Counted from the stretch's first letter, positions 1 through 10,489 are shown. The stretch: 42,667 bases of DNA from Desulfuromonadaceae bacterium (GCA_028686055.1 JAQUCU010000003.1:1-42667), one strand, 5' to 3'. Notes: a model not told the origin generated them from the letters alone. Program-made: numbers and translations.

Positions 1-1
1 G

Positions 2-505
2 GCGGCGCTTTTAGCAGCGCATATTCCGCCAGGTTTGCAGCGCCAGTTCGGGTTTCAGCATTGGCAGGATTTTGATAGCGGGCTCTGGAATCAGATCTGC
101 ACTGAAGCCGAGAAGGATATCCGCAGACTACCGATTGGTTTGATAACCGGATATGATCTCGACAACAGGGCTCTTCTCCTGGCGGGGAGGAATGCGGCCA
201 AAGCGGGCCTGGAAGGACAGATTCACTTTTTTCATGCCGCGCTTCAGGAGTTCCGGCCTGAAGGGGACAAAGGCGTGGTAATCCTCAACCCTCCTTACGG
301 CAAGCGGTTGGGTGAGGAAGATGATCTGCGGGAACTGTACTGTCAGATCGGCGATGTCATGAAGAAACGGTGCCGCGGCTGGACCGGATATGTTCTGACC
401 GGCAACCTTGAACTGGCAAAATATATAGGCCTTAAGGCCTCACGCCGCTACATCTTGTTTAACGGGGCGATTGAATGCCGGCTGCTGAAGTATGATCTGT
501 ACTAA
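2..505 (+). CDS. Class I SAM-dependent RNA methyltransferase (RlmL/TrmN-like), C-terminal part, truncated by window start
   Basis: Frame is open from base 2 (AALLAAHIPPGLQRQFGFQHW...); NPPYGKRLGEE matches the N-P-P-Y methyltransferase motif. Confidence 0.8.
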   Translation, partial: AALLAAHIPPGLQRQFGFQHWQDFDSGLWNQICTEAEKDIRRLPIGLITGYDLDNRALLLAGRNAAKAGLEGQIHFFHAALQEFRPEGDKGVVILNPPYGKRLGEEDDLRELYCQIGDVMKKRCRGWTGYVLTGNLELAKYIGLKASRRYILFNGAIECRLLKYDLY

Positions 506-532
506 AACGCATCTCCAAGAGGAATAACATAC

Positions 533-1402
533 ATGACGATTCGATGGTATCCGGGACATATGGGGAAGGCGCAGGAAAAAATGGCCGAAGCGATCCGCAA
601 GATCGATGTGATCATCGAGGTGCTTGATGCCCGTCTTCCGTCATCCAGCTCCAATCACCAGCTTGACGAGATGCGCCGCAACAAGCCCTGCATCAAGGTA
701 TTGAACAAAAACGACCTGGCCGACCCGGCTGTCACCAAGGCATGGGTGCGCCATTTTGAACAGGAGTCCGGCGTCTGCGCCCTGCCGCTCTCTGCCAGGC
801 TGCACGCCGATGCTAAACAGCTGCTCAAGCTCTGCCAGAAAACGGTGCCGCATCGCGGGCGTCCGGGATGGCCGTTGCGGGTCATGGTGTTCGGCATTCC
901 CAACACCGGCAAATCAACCCTGATCAACACCCTGGCTGGGAAATGCATGGCCAAGGTCGGCGATAAGCCCGCGATCACCACCTGCGGTCAGCAGATCGAT
1001 CTCAGGAACGGCATTGTCCTGTCAGACACACCCGGCATCCTCTGGCCTGACATGAACGACCAGGCTGTGGCATACAGACTGGCCACCAGCGGTGCTATCG
1101 GGGCAAGCGCCCTCGACTACACCTGTGTCGGGCTTTTTGCAGCAGAGTATATGATGGGCAGGTACCCGGAGATGATGATGGCACGGTACAAACTATCCGA
1201 GTTGCCTGAGGCTCCGACCGACATGCTTGAAACCATCGGGCGTCGCCTCGGCTGTCTTATGGCTGGTGGAGAAATAGATGTACACAGGGCGGCTGAGGCG
1301 TTTTTGAGGGAGTTGCGCGCGGGGAAACTCGGGCGGATCAGCTTTGAAGAGCCGGTGCAGGCTGCCGATATGACTGTTTCTAATGAAGAAATCTCCGATT
1401 GA
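533..1402 (+). CDS. rbgA: Ribosome biogenesis GTPase YlqF/RbgA
   Basis: WYPGHMGKAQ N-terminus, circularly permuted GTPase motifs NKND, GIPNTGKST, DTPG. Confidence 0.92.
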   Translation: MTIRWYPGHMGKAQEKMAEAIRKIDVIIEVLDARLPSSSSNHQLDEMRRNKPCIKVLNKNDLADPAVTKAWVRHFEQESGVCALPLSARLHADAKQLLKLCQKTVPHRGRPGWPLRVMVFGIPNTGKSTLINTLAGKCMAKVGDKPAITTCGQQIDLRNGIVLSDTPGILWPDMNDQAVAYRLATSGAIGASALDYTCVGLFAAEYMMGRYPEMMMARYKLSELPEAPTDMLETIGRRLGCLMAGGEIDVHRAAEAFLRELRAGKLGRISFEEPVQAADMTVSNEEISD

Positions 1403-1414
1403 TTTTAAATTCAG

Positions 1415-1726
1415 TTATCTCTTCAGCTTATGGCAGAACAGGCAGCGGTTCTTGGAGGGGTGATTCGCTGGAAATTGCACCCCTTTTTCCTTGTGACACG
1501 GCTCACAATAAGCCTCAGCACCTTTTTTATCCGGCTTGTAAAAGGCTCTTTTAAAGATTGGAGCATCAGGAGCCGGAGCATTTCTGAATGCGGTTTCATA
1601 GACTATCCTGTGCATCTGGTCGTTGGGCACAGGTGTCGTCTTTTCTTTTCCGGAAATACCGATAAAGACCACTAATACAATAACTACCACTGCTATGAAT
1701 ATCCAGTCACGTCTTTCTATTCTCAT
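1415..1726 (-). CDS. Small membrane-anchored diheme c-type cytochrome
   Basis: N-terminal TM segment (WIFIAVVVIVLVVFIGI) and two CxxCH motifs (CEPCH, CLFCH) in 103 aa. Confidence 0.75.
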   Translation of the reverse strand: MRIERRDWIFIAVVVIVLVVFIGISGKEKTTPVPNDQMHRIVYETAFRNAPAPDAPIFKRAFYKPDKKGAEAYCEPCHKEKGVQFPANHPSKNRCLFCHKLKR

Positions 1727-1819
1727 GTAACAATCCCTTTAGTAAGTTAAAAGTGCCTTTCCGGCAAAAGACACGTTTGTTAACGCGTAACCATATCCCG
1801 GCCGGCAGCGTTATGCGTA

Positions 1820-2158
1820 TCAGTCCGATTTTATCAGTGAAAAATAAATAATCACACCGCCTACCAGCAGGCCGCCACCGATAAACGGCAATAGCGATGA
1901 CATTGAAAGGTCATCGCCAGGCTCCGGCATCGCATAGCGAATGATAACAGCGATACAGATCAGCGAGAAGAGGCTGAGCAGGACGGTCTTGGAGCGTCTG
2001 ACAACCCCGAAAAAGAATATTACGATAATAAAAAAAAGTACTGCGGGGTGGGAAAAAACCTGATTAACACTCAGATGCTTCGCAGTTTCTATCAGATTTG
2101 ATGTTTCAAAGGGGCGAAGAGTTTCGGTAGTTTTTTCGACCAACTGCTGTTTGTCCAT
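1820..2158 (-). CDS. Small membrane protein of unknown function
   Basis: Start chosen at MDKQQL with upstream AGGGG; hydrophobic stretches consistent with about 3 TM helices. Confidence 0.6.
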   Translation of the reverse strand: MDKQQLVEKTTETLRPFETSNLIETAKHLSVNQVFSHPAVLFFIIVIFFFGVVRRSKTVLLSLFSLICIAVIIRYAMPEPGDDLSMSSLLPFIGGGLLVGGVIIYFSLIKSD

Positions 2159-2233
2159 GGAATGCCCCTGAAAGCCACCTGAATTGGTCAAGGATACTAT
2201 GATAGATTACCTGCCTAGGCAAGAAATAAATGA

Positions 2234-2250
2234 GCCCGCGGGAAGCGGGC
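2234..2250 (-). terminator. Probable hairpin terminator after dnaJ
   Basis: GCCCGC-ggaa-GCGGGC stem just downstream of the dnaJ stop; only a moderate T-rich tail. Confidence 0.5.
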
Positions 2251-2260
2251 CCAGTATCTG

Positions 2261-3391
2261 CTAACTGATAAAATCCATTACCTTATCGAGAAATCCTTTT
2301 TTCATTGGGTGTACGTCCTCCCCGCTGATCTTGGCAAATTCCTCCAATAGCTCTTTCTGCTTTTTGTTCAGGTTGGTAGGCGTTTCGATCCGGATAACGA
2401 CCAGTTGGTCGCCACGGCCATACCCCTGCAGTGAAGGAATACCCTTCCCCTTCAGGCGATAGATCTTCCCCGACTGGGTCCCATCCGGTATCTTCATGGC
2501 AACCTTGCCATCCAGAGTCGGAACATCAAGCTCACACCCGAGCGCAGCTTGAATGAAACTGATCGGTACTTCACAGATGACATTGTTTTCCTCACGCTGG
2601 AAGATCGCATGTTCCCTGACGCTGATAGCGACGTATAAATCGCCGTTGGGGCCGCCTTTGCCCTGCCCCCCTTCACCGGTCACCTTAAGCCGCGTACCGG
2701 TCTCAACTCCGGCAGGAACCTTGATAGAGAGCGTCTTGGTATCTTTTATGCTCCCCTTGCCGCGACAGTCTGGACAGGGATTGTCAATTACCTTGCCTTC
2801 GCCGTTACACTGACCGCACGTTTTGCTGACGCTGAAAAATCCCTGCTGGTAGCGAACCTGTCCCGCTCCGCGGCAGGTCGGGCAGGCCTTGGGTTCGGTG
2901 CCCGGCTTTGAGCCGGAACCGCTGCAGGTGCTGCAACGTTTTGCAAAAGGAACTTCAATCTTCTTCTCAACGCCGAAAGCAGCCTCTTCGAAACTGACCT
3001 CCATGTTATAGAGAAGATCGTCCCCCCGCCTCCCCTGTGTGCGCCCACGACCGGCGCCACCACCGAAGATGTCGCCGAAGATATCGCCAAAAATATCACC
3101 AAACGGAGTCCCAGCGCCGAAGCCGCCAAAACCGCCACCGGAAAAACCACCCGCTCCGGAAACACCGGCATGACCGTATTGATCATACTGGGCGCGTTTC
3201 TGGGGGTCTGAAAGGATTTCATACGCCTCAGAGGCCTCCTTGAAGCTCTCTTCAGAAACCTTGTCTCCCGGATTTTTGTCTGGATGGAACTGGACCGCCA
3301 CCTTCCGGAAGGCTTTTTTTATCTCCGTTTCAGAGGCGTTGCGATGAATCCCAAGCACCTCGTAATAATCACGTTTTTCGCCATTTGCCAC
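2261..3391 (-). CDS. dnaJ: Molecular chaperone DnaJ
   Basis: J domain with [10 protein letters not shown]-rich region, four CxxCxGxG zinc motifs. Confidence 0.97.
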   Translation of the reverse strand: MANGEKRDYYEVLGIHRNASETEIKKAFRKVAVQFHPDKNPGDKVSEESFKEASEAYEILSDPQKRAQYDQYGHAGVSGAGGFSGGGFGGFGAGTPFGDIFGDIFGDIFGGGAGRGRTQGRRGDDLLYNMEVSFEEAAFGVEKKIEVPFAKRCSTCSGSGSKPGTEPKACPTCRGAGQVRYQQGFFSVSKTCGQCNGEGKVIDNPCPDCRGKGSIKDTKTLSIKVPAGVETGTRLKVTGEGGQGKGGPNGDLYVAISVREHAIFQREENNVICEVPISFIQAALGCELDVPTLDGKVAMKIPDGTQSGKIYRLKGKGIPSLQGYGRGDQLVVIRIETPTNLNKKQKELLEEFAKISGEDVHPMKKGFLDKVMDFIS

Positions 3392-3420
3392 AATAGGTTC
3401 CTTTATATCTTGAAATACAG

Positions 3421-3449
3421 GTAGGGGCGGGTTTGAAACCCGCCCCTAC
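3421..3449. repeat. Perfect 29-bp palindrome between dnaK and dnaJ
   Basis: GTAGGGGCGGGTTT-G-AAACCCGCCCCTAC; 14-bp arms around a single base. Confidence 0.9.
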
Positions 3450-3480
3450 TGTGCTGAACCGGCGAAGCCCTTCAGGACCC

Positions 3481-5397
3481 CTATTTCTTCTCGTCCTTAA
3501 CCTCTTCAAAATCGGCATCAACAACTTTATCGTCTTTCGGCTTGGCTTCGCCGGCCTGCTCTGCCCCGGCAGCAGCCTCGCCTTCTCCCCCTTCTTTTTT
3601 GGCATACATGGCTTCGGCCAGTTTATGGGAAGCCTGGGCCAACTCGTCGGTGGCTTTCTTGATAGCTTCGGCGTCTTCGCCTTCCATCAGTTTTTTAAGC
3701 TCCGTCAACTTGTTCTCGATGTTCCCTTTTTCTACCGCATCGATTTTATCGCCAAACTCTTTCAGCGATTTCTCGGTGCTGTACACCAGACTGTCAGCAT
3801 GGTTGCGGGCCTCGATAGCTTCACGCTTCTTCTTGTCCTCGTCGGCATGAGCCTCGGCATCACGCACCATCTTGTCGATCTCCTCCTTGGAGAGCCCGGA
3901 AGATGCGGTGATGCTGATGGACTGCTCCTTGCCGGTGCCGAGATCCTTTGCAGAAACGTGCACGATACCGTTGGCATCTATATCAAAAGTGACTTCAATC
4001 TGCGGCAGGCCTCGCGGCGCCGCAGGGATTCCCGAAAGCTCGAAATTACCAAGGGTCTTGTTGTCGCGGGCCATTTCACGCTCGCCCTGCAGTACGTGGA
4101 TTGAAACTGCCGGCTGGTTGTCGGCCGCAGTTGAAAACACCTGACTTTTGCGGCACGGGATTGTGGTGTTTTTCTCTATCAGCTTGGTCATGACGCTGCC
4201 CAGAGTCTCGATACCAAGAGAAAGCGGTGTAACGTCCAGCAGCAGCACGTCCTTGACGTCGCCTCTGAGAACGCCCCCCTGAATGCCAGCGCCGATGGCG
4301 ACAACTTCATCCGGGTTAACGCCCTTGTTCGGCACTTTGCCGAAAATATCTTCAACACACTTCTGGACAGCAGGCATACGGCTCATACCACCAACCAGAA
4401 TAACCTCATCAATCTGGCTTGCGGTCAGACCGGCGTCTTTCAGTGCGGTACGGCATGGGCCCTCAAGCTTTGCCAGCAACGGGGCGCAGATTGATTCAAG
4501 CTTGGCCCGCGTAAGCTTCAGCGTCAGGTGTTTCGGACCGGTCGCATCAGCAGTGATGAACGGAAGGTTGATATCGGTCTCAACAGAAGTTGAAAGTTCA
4601 CATTTGGCCTTTTCAGCAGCTTCTTTAAGTCGCTGGAGAGCCATCTTGTCGCCACGCAGATCAATACCCTGGTCTTTCTTGAATTCGTCGGCGATCCAGT
4701 CGATAACCAGCTGGTCGAAGTCTTCTCCACCCAGAAATGTATCACCGTTGGTCGACTTGACTTCGAACACGCCATCGCCCAGCTCCAGTATGGAGACATC
4801 GAACGTGCCACCGCCCAGGTCGAATACGGCGATTTTCTCATCCTTCTTCTTGTCCAGGCCGTAAGCCAGTGCCGCGGCGGTCGGCTCATTGATGATGCGC
4901 AGAACGTTCAGACCGGCGATCTTACCGGCATCCTTGGTTGCCTGACGCTGAGAATCATCGAAATAGGCCGGCACCGTAATGACAGCATCAGTAACGGTAG
5001 TGCCAAGATAGTCCTCTGCGGTCTTTTTCATCTTCTGCAGAATCATAGCCGAAATTTCCGGCGGTGAATAACGCTTGTCGCGCACTTCAACCCAGGCATC
5101 GCCGTTGTCAGCCTTAACAATTTTAAACGGCGAAATAGCGATATCTTTTCTAACCGCCTCCGAATCAAACTTGCGGCCGACCAGACGCTTGATGGCATAA
5201 AGAGTGTTCTCAGGGTTTGTGACCGCCTGCCGTTTGGCCTGCTGTCCAACCAACCGCTCACCGCTGTCGGAAATGGCGACCATTGAAGGTGTCGTGCGCC
5301 CCCCTTCGGAGTTGGCTATAACGACAGGTTCACCACCCTCCATAATTGAAACACAAGAGTTGGTTGTTCCCAGGTCGATTCCGATTACTTTACTCAT
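3481..5397 (-). CDS. dnaK: Molecular chaperone DnaK
   Basis: [37 protein letters not shown]; full-length Hsp70. Confidence 0.98.
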   Translation of the reverse strand: MSKVIGIDLGTTNSCVSIMEGGEPVVIANSEGGRTTPSMVAISDSGERLVGQQAKRQAVTNPENTLYAIKRLVGRKFDSEAVRKDIAISPFKIVKADNGDAWVEVRDKRYSPPEISAMILQKMKKTAEDYLGTTVTDAVITVPAYFDDSQRQATKDAGKIAGLNVLRIINEPTAAALAYGLDKKKDEKIAVFDLGGGTFDVSILELGDGVFEVKSTNGDTFLGGEDFDQLVIDWIADEFKKDQGIDLRGDKMALQRLKEAAEKAKCELSTSVETDINLPFITADATGPKHLTLKLTRAKLESICAPLLAKLEGPCRTALKDAGLTASQIDEVILVGGMSRMPAVQKCVEDIFGKVPNKGVNPDEVVAIGAGIQGGVLRGDVKDVLLLDVTPLSLGIETLGSVMTKLIEKNTTIPCRKSQVFSTAADNQPAVSIHVLQGEREMARDNKTLGNFELSGIPAAPRGLPQIEVTFDIDANGIVHVSAKDLGTGKEQSISITASSGLSKEEIDKMVRDAEAHADEDKKKREAIEARNHADSLVYSTEKSLKEFGDKIDAVEKGNIENKLTELKKLMEGEDAEAIKKATDELAQASHKLAEAMYAKKEGGEGEAAAGAEQAGEAKPKDDKVVDADFEEVKDEKK

Positions 5398-5474
5398 GAT
5401 GTGTAGTCCTCCTTTTTGGATACTCTGAAATTAAGATATTCATCGCGTTTATAAAAAACAAGGGTTCGTAAAAA

Positions 5475-6029
5475 TTATTTTAACGGCGTTGCTACCGTTA
5501 CCATAGCCGGACGGAGCAGCCGATCTTTAAGCATGTACCCCCTCTGGTACTCTTCAACGACCGTATTCGGCTCGTGCTGATCAGTCGGAACCTGCGCCAT
5601 GGCCTGATGGTAGGCCGAATCGAAGGGTGTGCCGACGGACTCGATCGGTGTGACATTGAATTTTTTGAGTGCCGTCAGCAGCATGCCATGAGTCATCCGG
5701 ATACCCTCGACAACGGCACCCTGGCTATCCTCGGAGGCGTGGGCAAGGGCACGTTCCAGATTGTCGATGATCGGCAGTATCTCTTCAAGCAGTGACTTGT
5801 TACCGTAGTTCAGCAACTCTTCCTTTTCACGCCCCACCCGCTTGCGGTAGTTTTCCAGATCGGCCCGCTCCCGCAGAAAGCGGTCCCAGTTTTCACGTGC
5901 CTCCTTTTCCTTGGCAGCCAACTGTTCCTCGAGCGATACCTCTGGTTCTGGAGACTGAGTGTCAGAAGTTTTCTCCTCCCCGACAACCGTTTCAGTTTTT
6001 TCGAGCTCTGCAATATCATTTGGTTCCAT
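5475..6029 (-). CDS. grpE: Nucleotide exchange factor GrpE
   Basis: [19 protein letters not shown] and C-terminal [24 protein letters not shown]; start placed at MEPNDIAE, but in-frame ATGs at 6056 and 6083 also carry SD sites. Confidence 0.92.
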   Translation of the reverse strand: MEPNDIAELEKTETVVGEEKTSDTQSPEPEVSLEEQLAAKEKEARENWDRFLRERADLENYRKRVGREKEELLNYGNKSLLEEILPIIDNLERALAHASEDSQGAVVEGIRMTHGMLLTALKKFNVTPIESVGTPFDSAYHQAMAQVPTDQHEPNTVVEEYQRGYMLKDRLLRPAMVTVATPLK

Positions 6030-6036
6030 GCTATTG

Positions 6037-6101
6037 TGTCCTCTTGCTGCTTTCATATGGTGATGTCCTTTTGCTGAGTTCATAGCGTGTGTCCTTTTGC
6101 T
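6037..6101 (-). repeat. Three tandem modules of SD-like core AGCAARAGGACA, each followed by an in-frame ATG
   Basis: Cores (as plus-strand tgtcctyttgct) at 6037-6048, 6064-6075 and 6090-6101; ATGs at 6029, 6056 and 6083, exactly 27 nt apart. Confidence 0.9.
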
Positions 6102-6117
6102 GCGTTTATAATCGGAA

Positions 6118-7149
6118 TCAGACTTCACTTAACAATTTGCTGACCATCCGGGCTGTGTAATCGACAATCGGGATTACACTTGAATACCCCATACGGGTCG
6201 GCCCCACCACCCCAAGCATACCGATCGTGTTGCTGCTGGTAACAAAACGGGAGGTAATCAGGCTGATTCCGGCAGACTGGCTGAGCGATGTTTCCGAACC
6301 GATATAGATCTGCACACCGTCCGCCTTCATGCAGCGAGAAAGGAGCTGGACAAGCATCCCCTTCTGTTCGAACGCCTGATAAATCTCCTTCATCCTGCCG
6401 GCATCGCTGAATTCAGGCTGATCAAGAATGCGGGCCTGCCCCTCCACAAAAATCTCGTCACCTTCCATTCTCATCGCTTGTTCACTGATCTTCAGAGCCC
6501 TTGACATGAGCTGGTCATACTGCACCTTCTCGGATTCCATCTCTATTAGAATCTGTTCGCGAACCTGGGTGATCGTCAAGCCCTGCATCCTGTCGTTCAG
6601 GTAATTGCCCATCCTGACAAGTTCTTCGGAGGCGTACTCTTCCTCCGTTTCAATCAGACGGTTTTGAAGTGCTCCCTTGTTGGAAACCAGGATGGCCAGA
6701 ATCTTGCGCTGACCAAGGCGTATGAATTCGATGTGGCGGAATACGTCCGCGGTAAAGCTGGGAGCGACGACTATGCCCATATAGTTGGAGAGCTGCGACA
6801 GCGTCCGGCTTGTCTCTTTCAGAATACCGGAAAGACCGCTGCCAGCCTGACGGCAGTGGCTTATAATCTGGCGCTTTTCATCACGGCTGACCTGGCGCAG
6901 GACAACCAGGGAGTCAACATAAATACGGTAGGCTTTTTCAGTCGGGATCCGTCCCGCAGATGTATGTGGCGATGTCAGGAGGCCCATATCTTCCAGGTTG
7001 GCCATGACATTGCGCACAGTTGCCGATGAGAGTGTCAGGGCATGACGGCGTGCCACAGCGCTGCTGCCGACCGGCTCGGCAGTAGCAATATAATCCTCAA
7101 CAATCGCTTCCAGTATCTGTTTGCTTCGTGCAGAAAGGTCTACAACCAT
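6118..7149 (-). CDS. hrcA: Heat-inducible transcription repressor HrcA
   Basis: [25 protein letters not shown]...[18 protein letters not shown]; start set at MVVDLS downstream of CIRCE. Confidence 0.95.
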   Translation of the reverse strand: MVVDLSARSKQILEAIVEDYIATAEPVGSSAVARRHALTLSSATVRNVMANLEDMGLLTSPHTSAGRIPTEKAYRIYVDSLVVLRQVSRDEKRQIISHCRQAGSGLSGILKETSRTLSQLSNYMGIVVAPSFTADVFRHIEFIRLGQRKILAILVSNKGALQNRLIETEEEYASEELVRMGNYLNDRMQGLTITQVREQILIEMESEKVQYDQLMSRALKISEQAMRMEGDEIFVEGQARILDQPEFSDAGRMKEIYQAFEQKGMLVQLLSRCMKADGVQIYIGSETSLSQSAGISLITSRFVTSSNTIGMLGVVGPTRMGYSSVIPIVDYTARMVSKLLSEV

Positions 7150-7167
7150 GTCATAACTCCGCAAAAA

Positions 7168-7194
7168 ATAGCACTCAATACAGGTGAGTGCTAA
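7168..7194. promoter_or_regulatory. CIRCE operator upstream of hrcA
   Basis: aTAGCACTC-N9-GAGTGCTAA; one mismatch to TTAGCACTC-N9-GAGTGCTAA. Confidence 0.95.
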
Positions 7195-7201
7195 CACTTT
7201 C

Positions 7202-7230
7202 AAGGTAATAAGCGACCCTGTTTTTGTCAA
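7202..7230 (-). promoter_or_regulatory. Sigma70-type promoter for the hrcA operon
   Basis: TTGACA (7225-7230), 17-bp spacer, TACCTT (7202-7207), immediately upstream of CIRCE. Confidence 0.75.
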
Positions 7231-7814
7231 GGATATTTCAGGAGATTATTAGCTTTCAGCGGAGTATGATCCATGCAGGATTCTTTTTTAACATCCTTCT
7301 TACGGTAATAGAGTAAGACGCGCTCGATGAAGTCGTTTCGGATACGCGGATTGTGCAATCGTTCAGCTTCCTCCATCGGCATTAACGGAAAACAACGTAC
7401 GACCTCATGTGCAAACAGTCCAATGGCAAATAATTCAGAAACGCCGTTCCCGGAGAGTGGAATCTTTGTAAGACCGCAACTGGGCGAACGCTCCTTGAAG
7501 ATAAATCCGCAGATGTCCTCGCTCATCAGTCCCCCGACCTTTGCGGCGCAGTAGACCAGCATCCGTTCGGTCCGATCAACCCGTGACTGGATTGTCATCA
7601 GGCGCGGGGCAGCCGGATTCCCTTCAAGCCGCATCGCCTCACGGGGGATCGGCAGTCCGCACCCGACTTCCGGGCATACCGGGACGAAGGTAAAATATGC
7701 CCCAAGGATATCGGTTATGTGCCGGTCATGTTTATGGCCAGCGTCATAGCGGACATGTTCCCCCAACAGACAGGCACTGACACCGATTATGATTGGCTGC
7801 GTCATATCCGGCAC
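7227..7814 (-). CDS. DUF523 family protein
   Basis: GVSACLLGEHVRYDAGHKHD...VPVCPEVGCGLPIPREAMRL...KERSPSCG. Confidence 0.88.
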   Translation of the reverse strand: MPDMTQPIIIGVSACLLGEHVRYDAGHKHDRHITDILGAYFTFVPVCPEVGCGLPIPREAMRLEGNPAAPRLMTIQSRVDRTERMLVYCAAKVGGLMSEDICGFIFKERSPSCGLTKIPLSGNGVSELFAIGLFAHEVVRCFPLMPMEEAERLHNPRIRNDFIERVLLYYRKKDVKKESCMDHTPLKANNLLKYP

Positions 7815-8524
7815 TCTCCATGGGCTGCAAACACAAAATCGGCAATGGTACCGGCAATGGCACCCGGGGTAACACGATCGTTGTTGAACAGCAAATCATA
7901 GAGGGCCGGATTTTGGGGATCCTGATCGAGAAACTCCCTTGTGAAATGGTCGCGCAGTTTCTGTTTTTTGTGCATCAGCTTTTCGGCGGCATCATCTTCT
8001 ATTCCCAAACGGCAGGCAAGTGTAGCGGTTTTAAAAGCATCCGAACCGTATATTCTGAAGTGGCACGAATGTTCGATATGCCTCGCAATAATGGCGCCTC
8101 CCAACTCAATGATAATAACGTTACCCTGCTCTGCCAGAGCGACGATGTGGCGGGAAAGGAGAGTAAAACAATCCTGGTCGCTCTTCCAGCGTGGCGAGAA
8201 GGTCGCCAGAATTTCATTAAGAATCCGGTTGTTTTCTCCCAGGGTCTGCAGGATCTCTTTCGAGATATTGTGGTGCCGGGCTACCTCATCCAGAACATCC
8301 TTATCGATTATTACCCATTCATCACCGGTCTTCTGCATCATAAGCTCACGCAGCCGCTCTGCAACGGGATATCCCGCGCATCCGAATTCACGCGAGAGGG
8401 TAATGCACGGGCGCGGTTTCGGCTTTCTGTGATGCAAAGTCTCCTTTTCCCTCTGCCTGCGGTTGTACTCTTCCAGAGAGCCTATTCTAAGGTCAACAGA
8501 TGGCATCAAAAGGTTTTCCGGCAT
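7802..8524 (-). CDS. Cytidylate kinase-like family protein
   Basis: ITLSREFGCAGYPVAERLRELM...WVIIDKDVLDEVARHH. Confidence 0.8.
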   Translation of the reverse strand: MPENLLMPSVDLRIGSLEEYNRRQREKETLHHRKPKPRPCITLSREFGCAGYPVAERLRELMMQKTGDEWVIIDKDVLDEVARHHNISKEILQTLGENNRILNEILATFSPRWKSDQDCFTLLSRHIVALAEQGNVIIIELGGAIIARHIEHSCHFRIYGSDAFKTATLACRLGIEDDAAEKLMHKKQKLRDHFTREFLDQDPQNPALYDLLFNNDRVTPGAIAGTIADFVFAAHGECRI

Positions 8525-8617
8525 GGCACCTCCTTCAAAACAGAAATACTATACATCTTTGTGTGATTGAAACAGTTATCAACCTGACTAAACCGGGGAA
8601 ACAACTCGGATAATTTC

Positions 8618-8645
8618 ATGACAGAGTCCCCATGGTTGTTATAAT
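8618..8645 (+). promoter_or_regulatory. Candidate promoter for the NmrA-like gene
   Basis: ATGACA, 16 bp, perfect TATAAT (8640-8645) in the divergent intergenic region. Confidence 0.5.
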
Positions 8646-8751
8646 ATGCATGGCAGCCCTGTGGCAAGCATCATGGTTTTATTTTAGTGTTAGCGAAGGT
8701 CGTAACCGTAAGTAAATAATTTCAGTTAATCCCGTACCCCAGAGGAAAACA

Positions 8752-9663
8752 ATGAACCTTAAAAAAGTGTTGGTGACCGGAGCGGGCGGATTTATCGGCC
8801 GGCGGCTTACGAAAGCGCTTCTCGCCGAAAACCTGCAGGTGCGCTGCATGGTACGTAAATCAGCAGGCCCCTCCGACAACACCATCGAAACCGTGCGGGG
8901 TGACCTGCTGGAACCTGCCACGCTGTCAGCGGTAATGGATGGTATCGACACGGTCTACTATCTGGTACACGCCATGGCAGGGGGACGGGCCGGTTTTGAA
9001 CGTCGTGACCGTGAAGCCGCCGAAAATTTTGTCCGTGCCGCCGAAAAAGCGGGCATCCGGCGGGTTATCTACCTTGGTGGACTGGGGGAGACCGGCGATG
9101 ACCTCTCCGAACATCTGAAAAGCCGGCTGGAGGTTGCCGATATCCTCCGAGCGGGGAAATTTGCAACCACCTTTCTGCGAGCGGCGATCATCATCGGTGC
9201 CGGTGGAGCCTCGTTCGAGATGGTTAAGGCACTGGTCGAACGATTGCCGGTCATGATCACCCCGCTCTGGGTTACAACGCGCTGCCAGCCGATTGCAGTA
9301 GAAGACGTTATCAGCTATCTGGTCGGCTGTCTGAACGATGAACGGACGACCGGCGGGACATTCGACATCGGCGGACCGGACGTGCTGACCTATAAGGAGA
9401 TGATGGAGCGGTTCGGGCGCATCTGCGGTCGCTCACTCTACATCCTGCCGGTGCCGGTACTGACTCCCCGGCTGTCGTCATATTGGGTAGGACTGATCTC
9501 TCCGGTGGCCCCATCTGTTTCGATGCCGCTGATTGAAGGGCTCAAAAACGAGGTGGTCTGTCGGGAACACGCCATCCGTTCCCTGATACCGCTGCAGTTG
9601 ACGTCGTATGACGAAGCTGTCCGGCAGGCGCTTGCCGAGGAAAACCTAACCCTGGGTTACTGA
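8752..9663 (+). CDS. NAD(P)-binding SDR / NmrA-like (complex I NDUFA9-like) protein
   Basis: KVLVTGAGGFIGRRLTKALL Rossmann motif; VYYLVHAMAGG; VIYLGGLGE. Confidence 0.85.
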   Translation: MNLKKVLVTGAGGFIGRRLTKALLAENLQVRCMVRKSAGPSDNTIETVRGDLLEPATLSAVMDGIDTVYYLVHAMAGGRAGFERRDREAAENFVRAAEKAGIRRVIYLGGLGETGDDLSEHLKSRLEVADILRAGKFATTFLRAAIIIGAGGASFEMVKALVERLPVMITPLWVTTRCQPIAVEDVISYLVGCLNDERTTGGTFDIGGPDVLTYKEMMERFGRICGRSLYILPVPVLTPRLSSYWVGLISPVAPSVSMPLIEGLKNEVVCREHAIRSLIPLQLTSYDEAVRQALAEENLTLGY

Positions 9664-9724
9664 GCAGGCCAGGGATTCAAGTCCATCAGCACTCCCTTAT
9701 CACACGGAAAGACGACAATTCAGT

Positions 9725-9745
9725 ACAGGACTGGTTTGGTCCTGT
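9725..9745 (+). terminator. Rho-independent terminator after the NmrA-like gene
   Basis: ACAGGAC-tggtttg-GTCCTGT followed by ttatttta. Confidence 0.7.
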
Positions 9746-9833
9746 TTATTTTACCTATTCCTATGGTACACTTTGATTCACAAAACAGAGGCTTTATTAT
9801 CTGTCATATTCATTATTCAAAAAGGAGCAAGTC

Positions 9834-10448
9834 ATGTGCAAGGTAGCGATCATTCAGTACAGCATGTATGGCCACATTCTCAAGATGGCGGAGGCGGTAG
9901 CGGAGGGCGTGCGGGAAGTAGCCGGCTGTGAGGCGATCATCAAGCGAGTGCCGGAAACCCTTTCGGATGAGGTGCTCGGAATGATGGGGGCACTGGAGGC
10001 TCAGAAGGGGATGGCGCACATTCCGGTGGCAACGGTGAATGACCTGGCTGAAGCCGATGCGGTTATTTTCGGCACCCCTACCCGTTTCGGCAATATGTGC
10101 GGTCAGATGCGGCAGTTCCTCGATGCATCGGGCGGACTCTGGGTAAAAGGGACCCTGATCGGTAAACCCGCAAGTGTCTTCTGCAGCTCAGCCACCCAGC
10201 ATGGCGGCCAGGAATCAACGATCCTCAGTTTTCACACAACGCTGCTGCACCAGGGGATGATTGTCATCGGCCTCCCCTACTCCTTTGCCGGACAGATGGG
10301 GTTTTCAGAAGTCACCGGCTGCAGCCCCTACGGCGCATCTACCATTGCCGGCGGGCAGGGGGAGCGGATGCCGAGCGAGAACGAGCTGGCCGGGGCCCGT
10401 TTCCAGGGCGCCCACGTGGCGCGCATTGCCCTTAAACTAAAGGGGTAG
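9834..10448 (+). CDS. wrbA: NAD(P)H:quinone oxidoreductase / flavodoxin-like WrbA
   Basis: [64 protein letters not shown]. Confidence 0.93.
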   Translation: MCKVAIIQYSMYGHILKMAEAVAEGVREVAGCEAIIKRVPETLSDEVLGMMGALEAQKGMAHIPVATVNDLAEADAVIFGTPTRFGNMCGQMRQFLDASGGLWVKGTLIGKPASVFCSSATQHGGQESTILSFHTTLLHQGMIVIGLPYSFAGQMGFSEVTGCSPYGASTIAGGQGERMPSENELAGARFQGAHVARIALKLKG

Positions 10449-10489
10449 ACATCGCACATTCCAATGAGCACCCGGGTGGGAACTCACAC

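Noticed and set aside
3369-3605. 78-aa ORF containing [10 protein letters not shown]
   Set aside because: Spurious read-through of the 3421-3449 palindrome overlapping the dnaK 3' end
7150-7230. N-terminal extension of hrcA in the ORF track
   Set aside because: It would translate through the promoter and CIRCE; MVVDLS at 7149 fits the family start
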